The notes: generated from the letters alone by a model not told the origin. Positions 47,501-58,542 are shown, numbered from the stretch's first letter. The stretch: DNA of 64,000 nucleotides from Paramacrobiotus metropolitanus (GCF_019649055.1 NW_026570390.1:62001-126000), one strand, 5' to 3'. Made by a program: numbers and translations.

Positions 47501-49860
47501 GCATTATGTGCTGATTGTTTTGTACTTGACGCTGTGTGGACTGTATTTGTACTCCGTGTTCAAATATCCGGTGGATATTCAGAGTCTGCCGCGGGAGGTC
47601 GTCTGGGATTGGTTTACATTTCACAGCTGCCTCAGGTGCGTCATACGATTACCCACGTCACACTGATCGATGACAACGTAAATTTAAAATAAACATAATT
47701 TTCGCTTTAATTTTGTATGTACACAAATATGCAGGTTATAAAAACTTACAAAATAATAAAAAAATAGATAAAAAAATGCATAGAAGGCTTATATGTATAT
47801 AAAAAATATGTATTTCATGAAAAACTAATATACATATAAATATAAATATTTATAACTCATAAACATAACAAGAAATTAAATTCGCAGTTAGTTGAGCAGC
47901 TTAAGATTGTTATACCAAAAGTATAACGTAAATTTGTTGCGCTTTCATTTAACGAAATTGCTGCTAACCGCTTCTTTGAATTCAAAGTAAATCTATAATA
48001 CTTTCTTAATAATTGTTTCGTACATTCGTAGTTAGTTCAGACATCCTTAAAATATTCTACAGGTATATTTAGTGTACGAGTATTTCTTTAAGCTATTTTC
48101 CTATATATATATATTTTCCTATATATATTTAAGCTATTGTAGAGATAGTTACGCATTGGATCAGTGCTAAAACTTTAAAATATTTTAAATACGTACCCTA
48201 GCTTTTGTCAGCGCAGGGTTATTGTTACTCAAACGGGCTGAACAGCAGGCACAGTTTTAAAATATTTTTTTCAAGTGTAGTGCATTTTCCTAAAGATACA
48301 AAACCCGAATAGTACTATTACTCGAAATTTAATCGGAAAAAAACAATTTTTAGTTTTTGATACTGTGGGGTGGGTTTTTCCCACGGATGTTGCGTTGAGA
48401 ACCGCTTCTCTCCAATCGTTACGCGTTAAACAACAAGCGCCCCATTGATTATGTCACAGTGGCCAGATTGTATCCATTGTACAGCTGCGGCAGAAAAGGC
48501 CCGCACGTCTTCCGATTACGTCCTTATAAGTTGGCCTACATTCGGGTGAAAAGGCCTCTCTGGCAACACTTGAGGAGAGAGAGCGAGAGTTGTGCCGGGA
48601 TAATTTTTACAAGCTGTATTCCGGTTACTTCCCCGACAAGACAAACATATGTATTCCTCTCTTGTTCTTCTGTTAGAGCGTTATGGTTTATTTAATGCCC
48701 GATGGTGGTACAAACGCTTGATGTTTATTCAGTAAATTCCGCTAACAATTCTTGCGGCCGTTTCAAGAGCGTTTAAAACGCTAAACTAACCAACGTGTTT
48801 CATTCTGAAAAAGCTCGGCCGAACGCGTTTAAGAATATACCGGCATTTTTTTCAGCGGAAAGCCGCGCATAACGAGAGCATTATCGTTTCGTATTTCGGC
48901 TCGTAGAAAAAAAGCCGGACGCCGACTTCCGGTGAAATATAATGCGTATGCTAATGGTTAGCCGGCGCTGCACTCCAGCCGCGACAGATTGGCCAATAAT
49001 TGCTGTTTGTTTATTTTAAGGAATATAAGCAATCTCTGCGGTGTTTATCAGCAGAAATCCTGTCTTTCTACGATATACCGAAATAGCTCTTCGTTTAAGC
49101 AGGGCAGGGCAATTTTTTTCACATTTCCGGTGAAGAAATACTACTCCGTTTCCAGGTCATTAGACTGCCGAGTCATCAGTAAACACTTTGTAAAATGATC
49201 AGAAAGCGTAACTAGAGAGACAATATTTTAGCTGTACAGAAATGAACTTTTTATTAATTCCCATGCAAAAAATACTTAAATTGAAATTCGCACGCATATT
49301 ATTACCAGCAGCGACCGAGAATTTTCGGAGACAGCTGTAAAAAAACAAAAATTAAAAGGGACCAATTAGGGTAATTTAAAGAGAGTAATTAAAATATGAA
49401 ACCAGAATGGCAAAACATTTTCTGGAATTTCCTGGTCGCATCTCCAAAGCGCATATTAAAACTGCGTGACCGCGGTAATTAAACGTGAAAAATTATATCT
49501 GTGATGGAATTTTTTGTTTTCGTTCCCCTGATAAAATTCCTAGAACGGCTGTTAACAACAAGCCTATCACATTTCTTTCTCATCGCCTCTTACCGACAAC
49601 TGATATACTCGAACATCGTTAATTATCTCTACCGCCGGTTCCTTATTATTTTTTACCGTAGCCAAGATAATTATAAGCCGAAAATAATTACACAGCAAAA
49701 GCGCCGAATCAGAAACGCAGATATTGACGATTCTAAGAAACTGTGCATATTTTCTAGGACCATGGAACTGCTCGTCAGCGTCTGCCTGGCCTACATCCTG
49801 GACCATGCCGGAGCCCTGGAGAACTGCAACATCCGCCAGAGGGAGCTCTTGCGCATTTAA
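41521..49860 (+). CDS. PRRT3/4-like multi-pass membrane protein
   Basis: Exons 45002-45352, 46188-46726, 46965-47635 and 49758-49860 join in consistent phases. A plausible first exon at 41521-41629 encodes a signal peptide (MRSAFLPLLVLPLVYC from 41551) and joins in the right phase through a weak GTTAAA donor. With it the gene has exactly 591 codons. Five hydrophobic segments come first: YMLAFAFFSVSFCSFF, FMACIFIMAFGLVRSGFLLL, SLTATVAMTIFSIAKH, SFIYLIILLHFCFSIT and TIFLLWPLGLALLFG. After a long basic and Ser/Pro-rich loop come two more (YVLIVLYLTLCGLYLYSVF and ELLVSVCLAYILDH). The order, the FGLVRSGFLLLDP signature and the CLRTMELL junction resemble vertebrate proline-rich transmembrane proteins 3 and 4, proteins of unknown function. 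The start exon is the least certain part; the gene lies in long introns (3.4 and 2.1 kb). Confidence 0.75.
44490..44935. repeat. Degenerate tandem repeat, about three units of 130-170 bp
   Basis: Three blocks share the order TTTTTTCCCA/CCAG-like start, a GTGGGAAAAA-like middle and CTCGCTCGGCTCA-like end, followed by AAAATTAAA. The end blocks lie at about 44540, 44710 and 44842. They sit in the first intron of the PRRT-like gene just before exon 2. Confidence 0.6.
47636..49757. other. Last intron of the PRRT-like gene
   Basis: AT-rich, with TATATATA runs and a duplicated TTTCCTATATATAT block at about 48100-48130. It holds a dispersed repeat at 48957-49150 (listed separately). No nested gene is recognised. 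Confidence 0.6.
48957..49150 (+). repeat. Dispersed repeat, copy 1
   Basis: Aligns by eye with 54718-54860 at roughly 70 percent or more over 140 bp, sharing GGTTGGCCA/GATTGGCCA, TTTGTTTATTTTA and TCTGCGGT-like words. Confidence 0.65.
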
Positions 49861-52561
49861 CACGCAAAAAAATCAGCGGACCCCGCTTCAATCCGATAAG
49901 AACACACTCCTTTCTTCAACCCGCGGCGCACACACCACACCACACAACACGCATTCTTTTCATTCCCTCTCTTCAGAAACTGTGATTACTTTTTTTGTGC
50001 TAGCTGTATCGGGACGCGATGCCAATCGGTGGATGATTAATCAAATGGTGTGTGTGTGTTGAGTGTGTATGCATGTGATAATGGCGTCCGTATTATGTGT
50101 TCAGCTGTCGCGCAATCGACAGTATACGCGTGTGAGTGTGCTCCCTCTCGGTGTGGTATTCTCCTCAACTGCGATTAATGCTCACAAAATGACCCATGGG
50201 GCCAAAGACTCTGCTGGGGCCACTGTTTGTTGCTTCTTACTGTGCCTGAGAATAATAATATTGTGTCTTGATAGATTGGCGACGCCTACAGTCAAAGTAA
50301 AGAAAAACGGCCACAGTCAAAAGGTTTGCTGCTGCGCAAAAGAGGATGACGTCAGTCGTCAGTGCATTTGTACAGTCGCTGCATCGATAAATGCTGCGGC
50401 GAACGGTCTCTGTCGTAAACGGTTTCGGTCGTCAAAGTTTCGGTTTTTCGGTTTTTGAGAAAAGAGGTTACAGTACAAGTTATACTGTTAATTCAGAACG
50501 TATCCGATCGAAGACGGACGTCTCCCTCGCCACTGGTCAGCCCAGTCTGTGCTGCTTGCTACCAAGCGCTGCAGTTGCCTGGACTGTGAAGTTCAGATTC
50601 AGACACCAGCTTCTATGTACGTTTTCACACATAACATAATGCATTTTGCACAATAACTAGATATGGGCGACTTCCTATACGTTAAATTTTTCGGGACATT
50701 TTTCTTTTACTTGTATCCGCAGTATCCCGCCGTATCCCACAGTATCCTCTACGCATCCTTCATGTATCCTCGCAAGTGTTTTAATTTTGTATTCATCTGC
50801 TGAATACAACTATGGGGGTTGCCATGTATTACCCCATAGGTGCATTAATACAAGTATTCGTCACTAATGTTTTGCAATTCTGGGACGGTAGTGCAACGGC
50901 AACTTCTAAGCTGCCATTAGTAGACCGGGTTACACACCCGTACTACGGTGAAAGGAGGTTTGATGGTTTGTCGGCGATCGCCGTCGGTCCACCGGTAACC
51001 TTACCAGTTTGAGGAATTACCCAAAAAAATAATAATTTTGCAACAATCTTCCAGGCTTACACACATATGTACTGAGCTGAAATGTCGTCATGGAAGACCA
51101 AGGGCAAAAGCAAGAGCAACGATGATTTCGGAAGATTCAGACTTTTTCAAAAGTCTGGAAAATACAGGCTAAAACAAGGCAATTCGTACAAGTACCCGAT
51201 CAGACGTTTCCATTTTCAGAGAACGTCAAGCCTTTTGTACTAACTTGACGTATACAAATCTTTTGACTACTGAATGCGGTAAAGCGATACAAGAAAAGTT
51301 CTTGGGAGTGTGCGAAAGTGAAGGTCTTCGTGCATACATCTGTACACAAATTTTTGTGTGATATGTACCGGCTCATGATCATTTATCTTAACAGACCCGA
51401 CTGGCGGACAGTTTTGCCGGCTTACAAGCAAACTTATGTTCTCATTACACTCATTACACTAGAATTTCTAACCAATGGCCTTCCAGTTATATGTAAATAA
51501 CTTGGTTAAATTTTTTTCTACGCCAAACCAAACCGTGCGCATATACATAAACCTTGTCAGTTGAAGCGGTAGCCATAATTCATTGAATTTCAGTACAGAG
51601 TGCAGAGGTTGTTCTGCATGATTGCAACGGCTGGGTTAAAATTTTCGCTTTTGCCCAAGGTGAGAAAAACGTGGGCGGCATTATGCAGTTCAATATTATA
51701 AATTAAACAGTCCTACATTTGCGGGATCATCCCTTTCTTGCATGTGCATCATCCGTCTTTTTACCAGTTCGTCGAATTCATGTAACGTTTTTCGATTAAA
51801 AAGTAAAACGATTTTCTGCGAACAACCGAACGAACCCGGCTGATCATTTCTATTTTGCATGAAATTGCTTTGGTAGGTTTCGGCTGTCAGAAGCCTGTAT
51901 GCATTGAATGTTATAAAATCGTAAATACGTAATGGTCAAATATGTAATGGTGCGGCTTTCTGGGAATTCTTTCTCTGAGGATGCATGTAGATCATTCTTT
52001 CCAGGTGATTGTTTGAAATATGAGGCATGGTTACAACCTTACAGCGAATAAAAAAGCACCGCTTCTATTTTACCTCGGATCTAGAAATCCTATGTGAGCA
52101 CAGTTATTAGGTTTTGCAAAGGGATGGTTCGCTAAATTGTAGTGTATTTATGATACTTCGTACTGGCATACCTACCCTCGACAAACTTTCCCGTACATAG
52201 CTAGTGGAACAAAATACAGATCTTCCTAAAATGGCAGGTCCAGACCCCAAACGCAGCGCGTTACTTCTAAACGCTTTTATCGCAGAAATAGTTAGACAAC
52301 TTAACAAGAAACTAATGTCACTCTAATTTAATTGCATCAGATCAAAGGTCACGCGTATCTCGGGGTTAATTTAAATATTCCAAATTTCCGCTTGAGCAAC
52401 GGGAAGCGGAGTCGTTTAGTATTCAAGCTCGAAATCCGGACTGGATTTATTTTGTGCGACCAAGGTCAGCACTAGCACGCATATCAAAATGCTTGCGGTC
52501 ATTAAAAATAAAATGATCCCAATTTAAACACCGAAAAAATAGGCAATTTGGTTTGTTGACC
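49861..52561. other. Intergenic with repeat pieces, no gene seen
   Basis: GTGTGTGT runs lie at about 50047-50060. The stretch at 51292-51340 (GGGAGTGTGCGAAAGTGAAGG) matches one end of the TIR element at 54884-55145. 51605-51930 is the partner of 53935-54290. Confidence 0.5.
51605..51930 (+). repeat. Direct repeat flanking the receptor gene, copy 1
   Basis: Shares an ordered series of words with 53935-54290: GCTGGGTTA, GAGAAAAACGTGGGCGGCATT, GCGGGATCATC, TTTTCTGCGA, ATGATTTCCAT-like and TTTCGGCTGTCAG. Both copies are in the same orientation on either side of the 52562-53551 gene. Confidence 0.7.
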
Positions 52562-53551
52562 TTAGGATGCGTGTGCAGTGCTCTGGACTTGATTATTATC
52601 CTTTCGTTTCCACAGTCGAAGTGCATAATGTCGCACGTTGCCGAAGGTCAGACAGAAAAACAGCGGATCCAGGATCGGCTGCAGGTTATACAGACTCGAC
52701 GTGACTTGCAATACGACGGGTCCCATTCGTACAGATGGGTAATTGCTGAGGATAGTATAGTAACACATACTCGGCAGCCAGCACACCAGGGTACTGCATG
52801 TGTACAATGTCAGCAGTGTGAAGGAACGGTTGAAAGTTGCCTGCTTAGCTGTAACAGTACCCGGTCGTGTTTGCCGTCGCAATAACATTTTCCACAGTAA
52901 GAACGGATATGCGACGTAAATAACCACAGTAGGTACATCGAACATCCAAATACTCGTGAATTCGGTCAGTGCAAACTGTCTGGCGAGATTCAGTCGGCAG
53001 CCTTGCTCCAGCGGAAGGCGATAGTATACGTGATCCAATATCACTTGCGGCAACAAGAACACATGCGCGTAAACCGCCACCGCGCCGCATAATATGCCGG
53101 CGACAGCGTGGTTATGCCGAGCACGGTAGGAGATGGGCCCGAAGAGTGCCCAGGCGCGATTCAGCGTGATCAGCAGATGGTAGTGATAAATCATGGGGAC
53201 GACGACATATAAGAAATACATGCGAACGGTGCAATGAAAACTGCCTAGCCAGTAAGTCCCATATGCGTCCGCGATTATGATAAGTGTCGAGTTCACACAG
53301 GCATACGCCAAATTGCTACACATTAGGGCTACAACGTACATGTTGAAAGGTGTGCGCAGTGAGGTCTTCGATAGCGTTAAGAGCAGCGCCAAAGAATTGA
53401 ACATTATGGTTAGTATCTCGATGCTAATGCGACTGACTGATACCGACTGCTCAAATGTTGTGATGTTCGGCCGGGAGAAGGATAGCGTAGTGTTGACGAA
53501 GGGCACCGAGAAAGCGGATAGATTTTGCGTTGTTGTCGTGTTTGAATCCAT
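52562..53551 (-). CDS. Rhodopsin-like seven-transmembrane receptor, single exon
   Basis: An intronless 329-residue receptor, unrelated in detail to the receptor family in the left half. The start is the ATG at 53551. The N-terminus has four likely N-glycosylation sites (NTT, NLS, NTT, NIT). Seven hydrophobic segments follow, with a conserved-position cysteine before TM3 (SFHCTVRMYF) and another in loop 2 (EQGCRLN). The DRY position is replaced by NRAWALF, TM6 has CWLP, and TM7 ends LDPLFFCLTF (a DPxxF form of NPxxY). A short basic tail follows. The class A fold is clear. Ligand and subfamily are not; the altered DRY is also found in some invertebrate orphan chemosensory or peptide receptors. 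Confidence 0.85.
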   Translation of the reverse strand: MDSNTTTTQNLSAFSVPFVNTTLSFSRPNITTFEQSVSVSRISIEILTIMFNSLALLLTLSKTSLRTPFNMYVVALMCSNLAYACVNSTLIIIADAYGTYWLGSFHCTVRMYFLYVVVPMIYHYHLLITLNRAWALFGPISYRARHNHAVAGILCGAVAVYAHVFLLPQVILDHVYYRLPLEQGCRLNLARQFALTEFTSIWMFDVPTVVIYVAYPFLLWKMLLRRQTRPGTVTAKQATFNRSFTLLTLYTCSTLVCWLPSMCYYTILSNYPSVRMGPVVLQVTSSLYNLQPILDPLFFCLTFGNVRHYALRLWKRKDNNQVQSTAHAS

Positions 53552-53934
53552 AAGGAGTGATGGCCAAATGTCTGTTACTGAGCTGGCCAATGAAGCTTCC
53601 TGGACTTGTGACGGCTAATACAAAAGCGATCCGCAAAAAAACCTAAGGATCAGCGCGGTGCCATACGACGGTGAAGCACATCAATCACATAATATAAGGA
53701 GGCGAATGAAACGGTCCTTTTTAAGCTACGGATGGTGCCCAACCGAGCTAACGCAGACATGGTCAAATTGAATTCAACAGTTCAGTTCCAGATCGCCGGA
53801 GATAAGCAGCAAGATGCCAGTAGTATCTCACACAGCCTTTTTCGTAAAGTAACAGACCCTCAATCAGATAACTTTTTAGCTCTTCTCTCGGATGTATCAG
53901 AATCCTGTCAGAAATAACGATATTCTTCAGTACA

Positions 53935-54290
53935 GTGAGAGCCGCGCTGCACAACGGCAGTTGCTGGGTTACGTTGTCGCCTTTACAACTGAGAGAAAAG
54001 GTGGGCGGCATTGTATTCTGCAGCGCTATAAATTTACTGCCCTACGGCTGCGGGATGATCTACATACTTTCTTGCGTCGGCGTCACCATCACCATCCTTC
54101 CATTCTTTTATCAATATCTCATTAATTTCGGTAAATTTCAAAAACATGGTCCATTAAATTTGAAACGTTTTCTGCGATCTGTGCAGGGAACCAGGTTTAT
54201 GATTTCCATTGCGTTCAACATATGATTTCCCAGATTTCGGCAGCCAGGAACCCACGTCATAATGTCGTAATGGAGATCTTGCATTCATGT
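53935..54290 (+). repeat. Direct repeat flanking the receptor gene, copy 2
   Basis: Partner of 51605-51930. In this position it overlaps the probable 5' flank of the minus-strand receptor gene. Confidence 0.7.
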
Positions 54291-54717
54291 ATACTTTACG
54301 AGTACCTAAAACAGCTGCTGCACAGCTAATATATTGAGTCAGGTAAAAACCGCAACAGGATCGACTGGTGCAGAGAAGCAGGTTATTCGATGGTACGATG
54401 GGTCATGTGTGTTCGGCCTGCATACTATGGAATAATTTCCGGTTGAGAAATAAAACTGAATACTCAACTGAGTTTTCAAGTTGGTTTCTCCACCGGACGT
54501 TGCTGTGCTCCATTATTTCTTGCAAGAAATGCCCTATCAAGGTTCATGTATCGAAATTCGAAAACCAAATAACGGAATCCACTGTGCGACGGATTACCTA
54601 ATTTTTGAGACACTGTAATACGAATCGTTGAAGGTTGCGCTGCGAATTGCCGTATTTTGACAGAAGAACACTGAAAATAAGAAAACTGAAATAAGCAACA
54701 AAAAATCAGTGATGACC

Positions 54718-54860
54718 TACCGGCGTCGCAGTCCCACCGAGACAGGTTGGCCAGTAATGACTATTTGCTTATTTTGAGGAAAGATAACGAATCGCTGCGG
54801 TTTCACCGGCGAAAATACTTTTTCGGTGATATACAGAATAGTTTTTCGACCCGGTACATG
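54718..54860 (+). repeat. Dispersed repeat, copy 2
   Basis: Partner of 48957-49150. It ends about 25 bp before the TIR element at 54884, so the two may be parts of one larger mobile element. Confidence 0.65.
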
Positions 54861-54883
54861 GTGTCAAAAATGGTATATATACA

Positions 54884-55145
54884 CTAAAATTTTTGTTTTC
54901 GCACACTCCGAATCACGTTTGTAACACTTTATGTCGTTCTAAAGCAAATTTTGTTATACGTACACTGTTATACGTGCACTGTTATACGTAAATTGTTCTG
55001 CAAACCGTTTGAGCGCGCATCATCCGGTTGCCGAAATATGGCGAATTAAAATGGGCGAAAAGTTTAAATGCGTTGTTGTACAAACCATTTAGCTTTAGAA
55101 TGACATAAAAACCCGATTCGGAGTGCGCGAAAGCGAAAGTTTTAG
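54884..55145. mobile_element. 262-bp TIR element (MITE-like)
   Basis: The left end (CTAAAATTTTTGTTTTCGC, then ACACTCCGAATC and ATGTCGTTCTAAAGC, to about 54945) recurs inverted at the right end (about 55090-55145) with around ten differences over 55 bp. Inside, the unit TGTTATACGTRCAC repeats about three times (54952-54990). No coding capacity. Confidence 0.75.
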
Positions 55146-55292
55146 CGTGATATAATAAATCATGTAATATTTAAACAGTGTGATATTAAAACGGTTCATG
55201 TAATATTTAAGCAATGAGGCGTGGCGCGCCGTGATATGGACGACTTGGAGGTTGGTGTAACCCATAAAATTAAATATGCATTCTTCGCTTCT

Positions 55293-55604
55293 TTATTCGA
55301 CCGCAACTTTTCGACAAACTTGTACACATACCGCATGGGGAGAACTAAGGAGGATCCCTAGTTCTTCTCCGATGCGTAAACAAACAATATTGGTAATCGG
55401 CATCGTATACACATACGTCCATGCTTTACGTTCTATTTCCTTGTGAACCAACTCTGCTGCGCAGCTCGTGCCAACGCAGGATATATTATGGATAGATAGT
55501 CCATCCAGTTTAAAATTTCTGTTCAAAAACAAGCGTGCATCGGTACAATTGTTTTGGCTAATGTAGTACGCACTTCCGGATTGTCCATTGCCGCTTTCCT
55601 TCAT
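55293..55604 (-). CDS. Hypothetical small protein or exon (doubtful)
   Basis: A 103-residue frame starts with ATG right after an acceptor-like ACCTAG. It is rich in Cys and has a hydrophobic patch (TYVYTMPITNIVCLRIG, LGILLSSPHAVCVQV). I recognise no domain. It could be a real small gene, an internal exon or chance. Confidence 0.25.
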   Translation of the reverse strand: MKESGNGQSGSAYYISQNNCTDARLFLNRNFKLDGLSIHNISCVGTSCAAELVHKEIERKAWTYVYTMPITNIVCLRIGEELGILLSSPHAVCVQVCRKVAVE

Positions 55605-55644
55605 CTAGGTAATACGAGTTCGGTTTCACACCTATCGCAACCAA

Positions 55645-55770
55645 ATGTCATCCGACGTGCCCGTTGGCGGTGTTAACAAGAACAAGTACAGTATCTACGA
55701 GCTTGTCGAGAAATTATGGGCGCACAAATACAGCGAAGAATGCACGTTTATGGGTTACGCTAAGTGCTAA
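55645..55770 (+). CDS. Short hypothetical frame, 41 residues (doubtful)
   Basis: ATG to TAA frame reading SSDVPVGGVNKNKYSIYELV, then KLWAHKYSEEC and ending YAKC. The composition looks protein-like, but it is short, and it starts 40 bp from the divergent frame on the other strand. It may be an exon or fragment. Confidence 0.2.
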   Translation: MSSDVPVGGVNKNKYSIYELVEKLWAHKYSEECTFMGYAKC

Positions 55771-56917
55771 CATCCATACCATGCATGGCGCCCCATGCCA
55801 CATTGTTTACGCGTTACATGAATAAATTATGGCTGGAGCACATAGTCAGATCTTTGTACAGTACATCCATATTTTTAAATTTTTTTTTGTTGTTTTTACT
55901 CGTAATACACTTACTGCAGAAGTAGAATTTAATATTGCAGGTACTGCATTAAAATATTAATTTTATTATTGCGAAAACTGGAGTACTAGTGCTGTGGCCA
56001 TCGTCACATGCCCATATTGCCCTCAGGGGGCACTTCCTGTAAGCACATTTACGCCCTCCGTTTCTCGACATGATTATACAGAAATGGCAAAAATAAGTGT
56101 TAATTGGGGCTAGTATGTGCCTAATACTGATAACGGTACTCGTACTCATATCCTATTCCTAATTCAGAATTCATACTCATATTGGCTCTCATCATAATCA
56201 CATTCATACTTTCGTTAGTACCGTACGTTTACCAATTAAATGCGCAATAAATGGCTCACCATGCCAGATGCTGCTGTTGTATTTACACGGCTACCATGCT
56301 AGAATTCCTTTCAGTATCGAGCATTAGCGTAACGCTAGGATACATCAGTGTACTACTTATTTTGCGGTTCGGGCGTGTCCGTTACAGTGTTCTATGACCA
56401 ACGCTGGGAGGCGGCTGTGCATTCACTTTGGCGTACCACCGGTAGCCACGTCGCGTACACCTGAATCAGAGGCCCGATGCAGTAACGCAGTACAGCTACA
56501 GTACTGTTAAAACAATGATAATTTCGATAAAGCAGCCAAGGTCGCAGTCTGCTCGTTAATAACGCTTAAGTTTTGCCGTTTAATTTGGAAAAACAATCGA
56601 CGAACATGGGCATTTAATTACGCGTTACGCAAGCGTCCGGTCAATGCACAAGTTAACTGGTAAAAACATCTGTCGAATATTAGCGGATACCCGATCAATT
56701 ATGATTTATATTACCAATACACGAACGCCGTAAATCACCAACAAAACACCGGCTATAACCGCGTTGCATGATTCACGCCGATTATCAGCCCACGCGATCG
56801 CTTTAAACTGAGAAAATGAACAAAAAACTTTCGAAATCCACCCATACGGCATTTTTTTACGATCTGCAACTGCTAATTTTTAAAGTGCAGGAAGCGCCAT
56901 AAAAATTAGCATTGCCG

Positions 56918-56925
56918 TATATATA
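56918..56925 (+). promoter_or_regulatory. TATA box of the small secreted-protein gene
   Basis: TATATATA lies 82 bp upstream of the ATG at 57007, inside a short TA-rich patch. Confidence 0.55.
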
Positions 56926-57006
56926 CATTATACATATATATAACAATATACAATAATTCCGTGTATCCATACGTCAACGCGGAGGATTAATGTGACCCTG
57001 TTAAAA

Positions 57007-57396
57007 ATGTCGCCGAATGTTTTGTTCATTTTTTTCCTGGTACCCTGTATAACGGCGCAGTATGCCGTCCCCGCGGGAGGAGGGCCCGGACTAAGCACAT
57101 ACGGCGGTATTCCGTTGAACGCGCAGACCCTGATCGGTTACCTGGTACAAGTGGGGTATGACCGCGCCGCCTTCGTCCCGGTGATCAACAAGAACTTCCC
57201 CAACAACGCCCACGAGGTCATCGCGCAGTATCTTTACAGTCCCAAGCCGTATCCGCCCACCGCCGTGGATTATAAGCCCCCCGTGGCCATTACCGGCGTC
57301 CTGCCGTACGTGCCCGTCGCCGTGTCCGGTTCCGGCACCGGGACGCCCGGTGGCGCGTCCGGAGTTTACAATGGCGGTTATGTCTCTTTGGTGTAA
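57007..57396 (+). CDS. Small secreted Gly/Pro/Tyr-containing protein
   Basis: Single exon, 129 residues. The N-terminus MSPNVLFIFFLVPCITAQ is a typical signal peptide with likely cleavage near AQ-YA. The mature part starts with a Gly-rich turn (PAGGGPGLSTYGG). It continues with a folded-looking middle (TLIGYLVQVGYDRAAFVPVI, NAHEVIAQYLYSP) and ends in a Pro/Val/Gly/Ser-rich, low-complexity tail with NGGYVSLV. There are no cysteines after the signal. An upstream TATA and AATAAA at 57581-57586 frame a short transcription unit. An in-frame GTG at 56992 is upstream, but the ATG gives a proper signal peptide. I recognise no family. A cuticle or other extracellular structural role is possible but unproven. 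Confidence 0.7.
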   Translation: MSPNVLFIFFLVPCITAQYAVPAGGGPGLSTYGGIPLNAQTLIGYLVQVGYDRAAFVPVINKNFPNNAHEVIAQYLYSPKPYPPTAVDYKPPVAITGVLPYVPVAVSGSGTGTPGGASGVYNGGYVSLV

Positions 57397-57580
57397 TGAT
57401 TTGTACGTGGTCAAAACGGAGATATTAGTTGATGGACATTTATCATTCATTTTTTTTTGTATAAACGCACTACTATTTTCCGTCCTGTCCAACTGGTTAC
57501 ACTGACCATTTGCTGCACAGTTATTTATGCGCAGCTGTGACTGTGAGTATATGTCTGTTGACGGATTGTTGAGATTATTA

Positions 57581-57586
57581 AATAAA
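57581..57586 (+). terminator. Polyadenylation signal AATAAA
   Basis: Canonical hexamer 185 bp after the stop codon of the secreted-protein gene. Confidence 0.6.
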
Positions 57587-58039
57587 TGACTGAAGAGCAA
57601 CATTAAGCAGCTGTAAACTAAAACAACGGTTTAACACCAAAAATACTAATAGAATTGGGAAGGAGATTAGGGGTTCATTCAGGAGGAGCCCGCTCACATG
57701 AATATCTACCACAGCGTTTGTCTCTAGAGACGGTTTAATGAGCTCTTGTTTTTCTAATTGCTTTTGTTTAACACGGGTTGTCGTAATGGTTTGAAATAAA
57801 ATACTGCCACTATATTACGTATGTGCTGTACAGGTACTTATCTTTTACGAACATTTGAGAAGGTTTATGTTACAGTTATGTTACAATAATGCATGTACAG
57901 TACATGTACTGTATATTCACTGTTCATTATCACATATAACAGTACTCTTTTATCCTCTATTGCCAAAACGAACGGAAGTAATTACTGGAAATTAATTTGT
58001 ATTATTACATTAATTTTGTGTGCGTGTATACGCACATGT

Positions 58040-58098
58040 CGCCGCTTTGCATTATTAACTTTATTACGCGTGTAATAAATTACTAATGCAAAGCGGCG
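58040..58098. repeat. 59-bp hairpin
   Basis: The outer arms CGCCGCTTTGCATTA pair perfectly (15 bp) and the inner TTTATTAC arms pair around CGCG/GT. Only a few mismatches interrupt the stem. Confidence 0.85.
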
Positions 58099-58542
58099 TC
58101 AATGTACAGTACTCGTACAACTATGAGTAGCATTTTTCCGCATACATTAACACTGCTACCGTTTTTGTATATTCGCCAATTTAATTATTAGATCTTTCCT
58201 ATCGAAAAATGCCGAAATGCGGTACTTACCGCAAATGTCGCACATAAGCGTAAATTATGAACACAGCTTGTGTATTTATATGTTATTTATTGTTTGTCGT
58301 CGATTAACCTATCGGTTACCGGTAGCGAATACATGTACAATACGGTGCTATACAATATTATATTGTATATGTAAAGAGTACCGGTAGAATACGGACAATA
58401 CTGAATCTAAAAATTACGTCATTTGTGCGCGGCAATGTTTTGTCCCTCAAATACGTCGTGATAATAATAAATTTGTAAATATGTTTTTTTTGGTTCACAA
58501 CCGCACATTTCTTAATCCCACAGAGCCATAAAGAGGACATCA

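Larger units (their letters stand above)
53552..57006. other. Intergenic with repeats and two doubtful small frames
   Basis: Holds the second copies of two dispersed repeats, the TIR element (54884-55145) and the low-confidence frames at 55293-55604 and 55645-55770. AT-rich elsewhere; no other gene seen. Confidence 0.5.
57397..58542. other. Intergenic with a cluster of palindromes
   Basis: Apart from the polyadenylation signal there is no gene. Three palindromes lie here: TACAGTACATGTACTGTA at about 57896-57913, TGTGCGTgtatACGCACA at about 58019-58036, and a long hairpin at 58040-58098. Confidence 0.6.
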
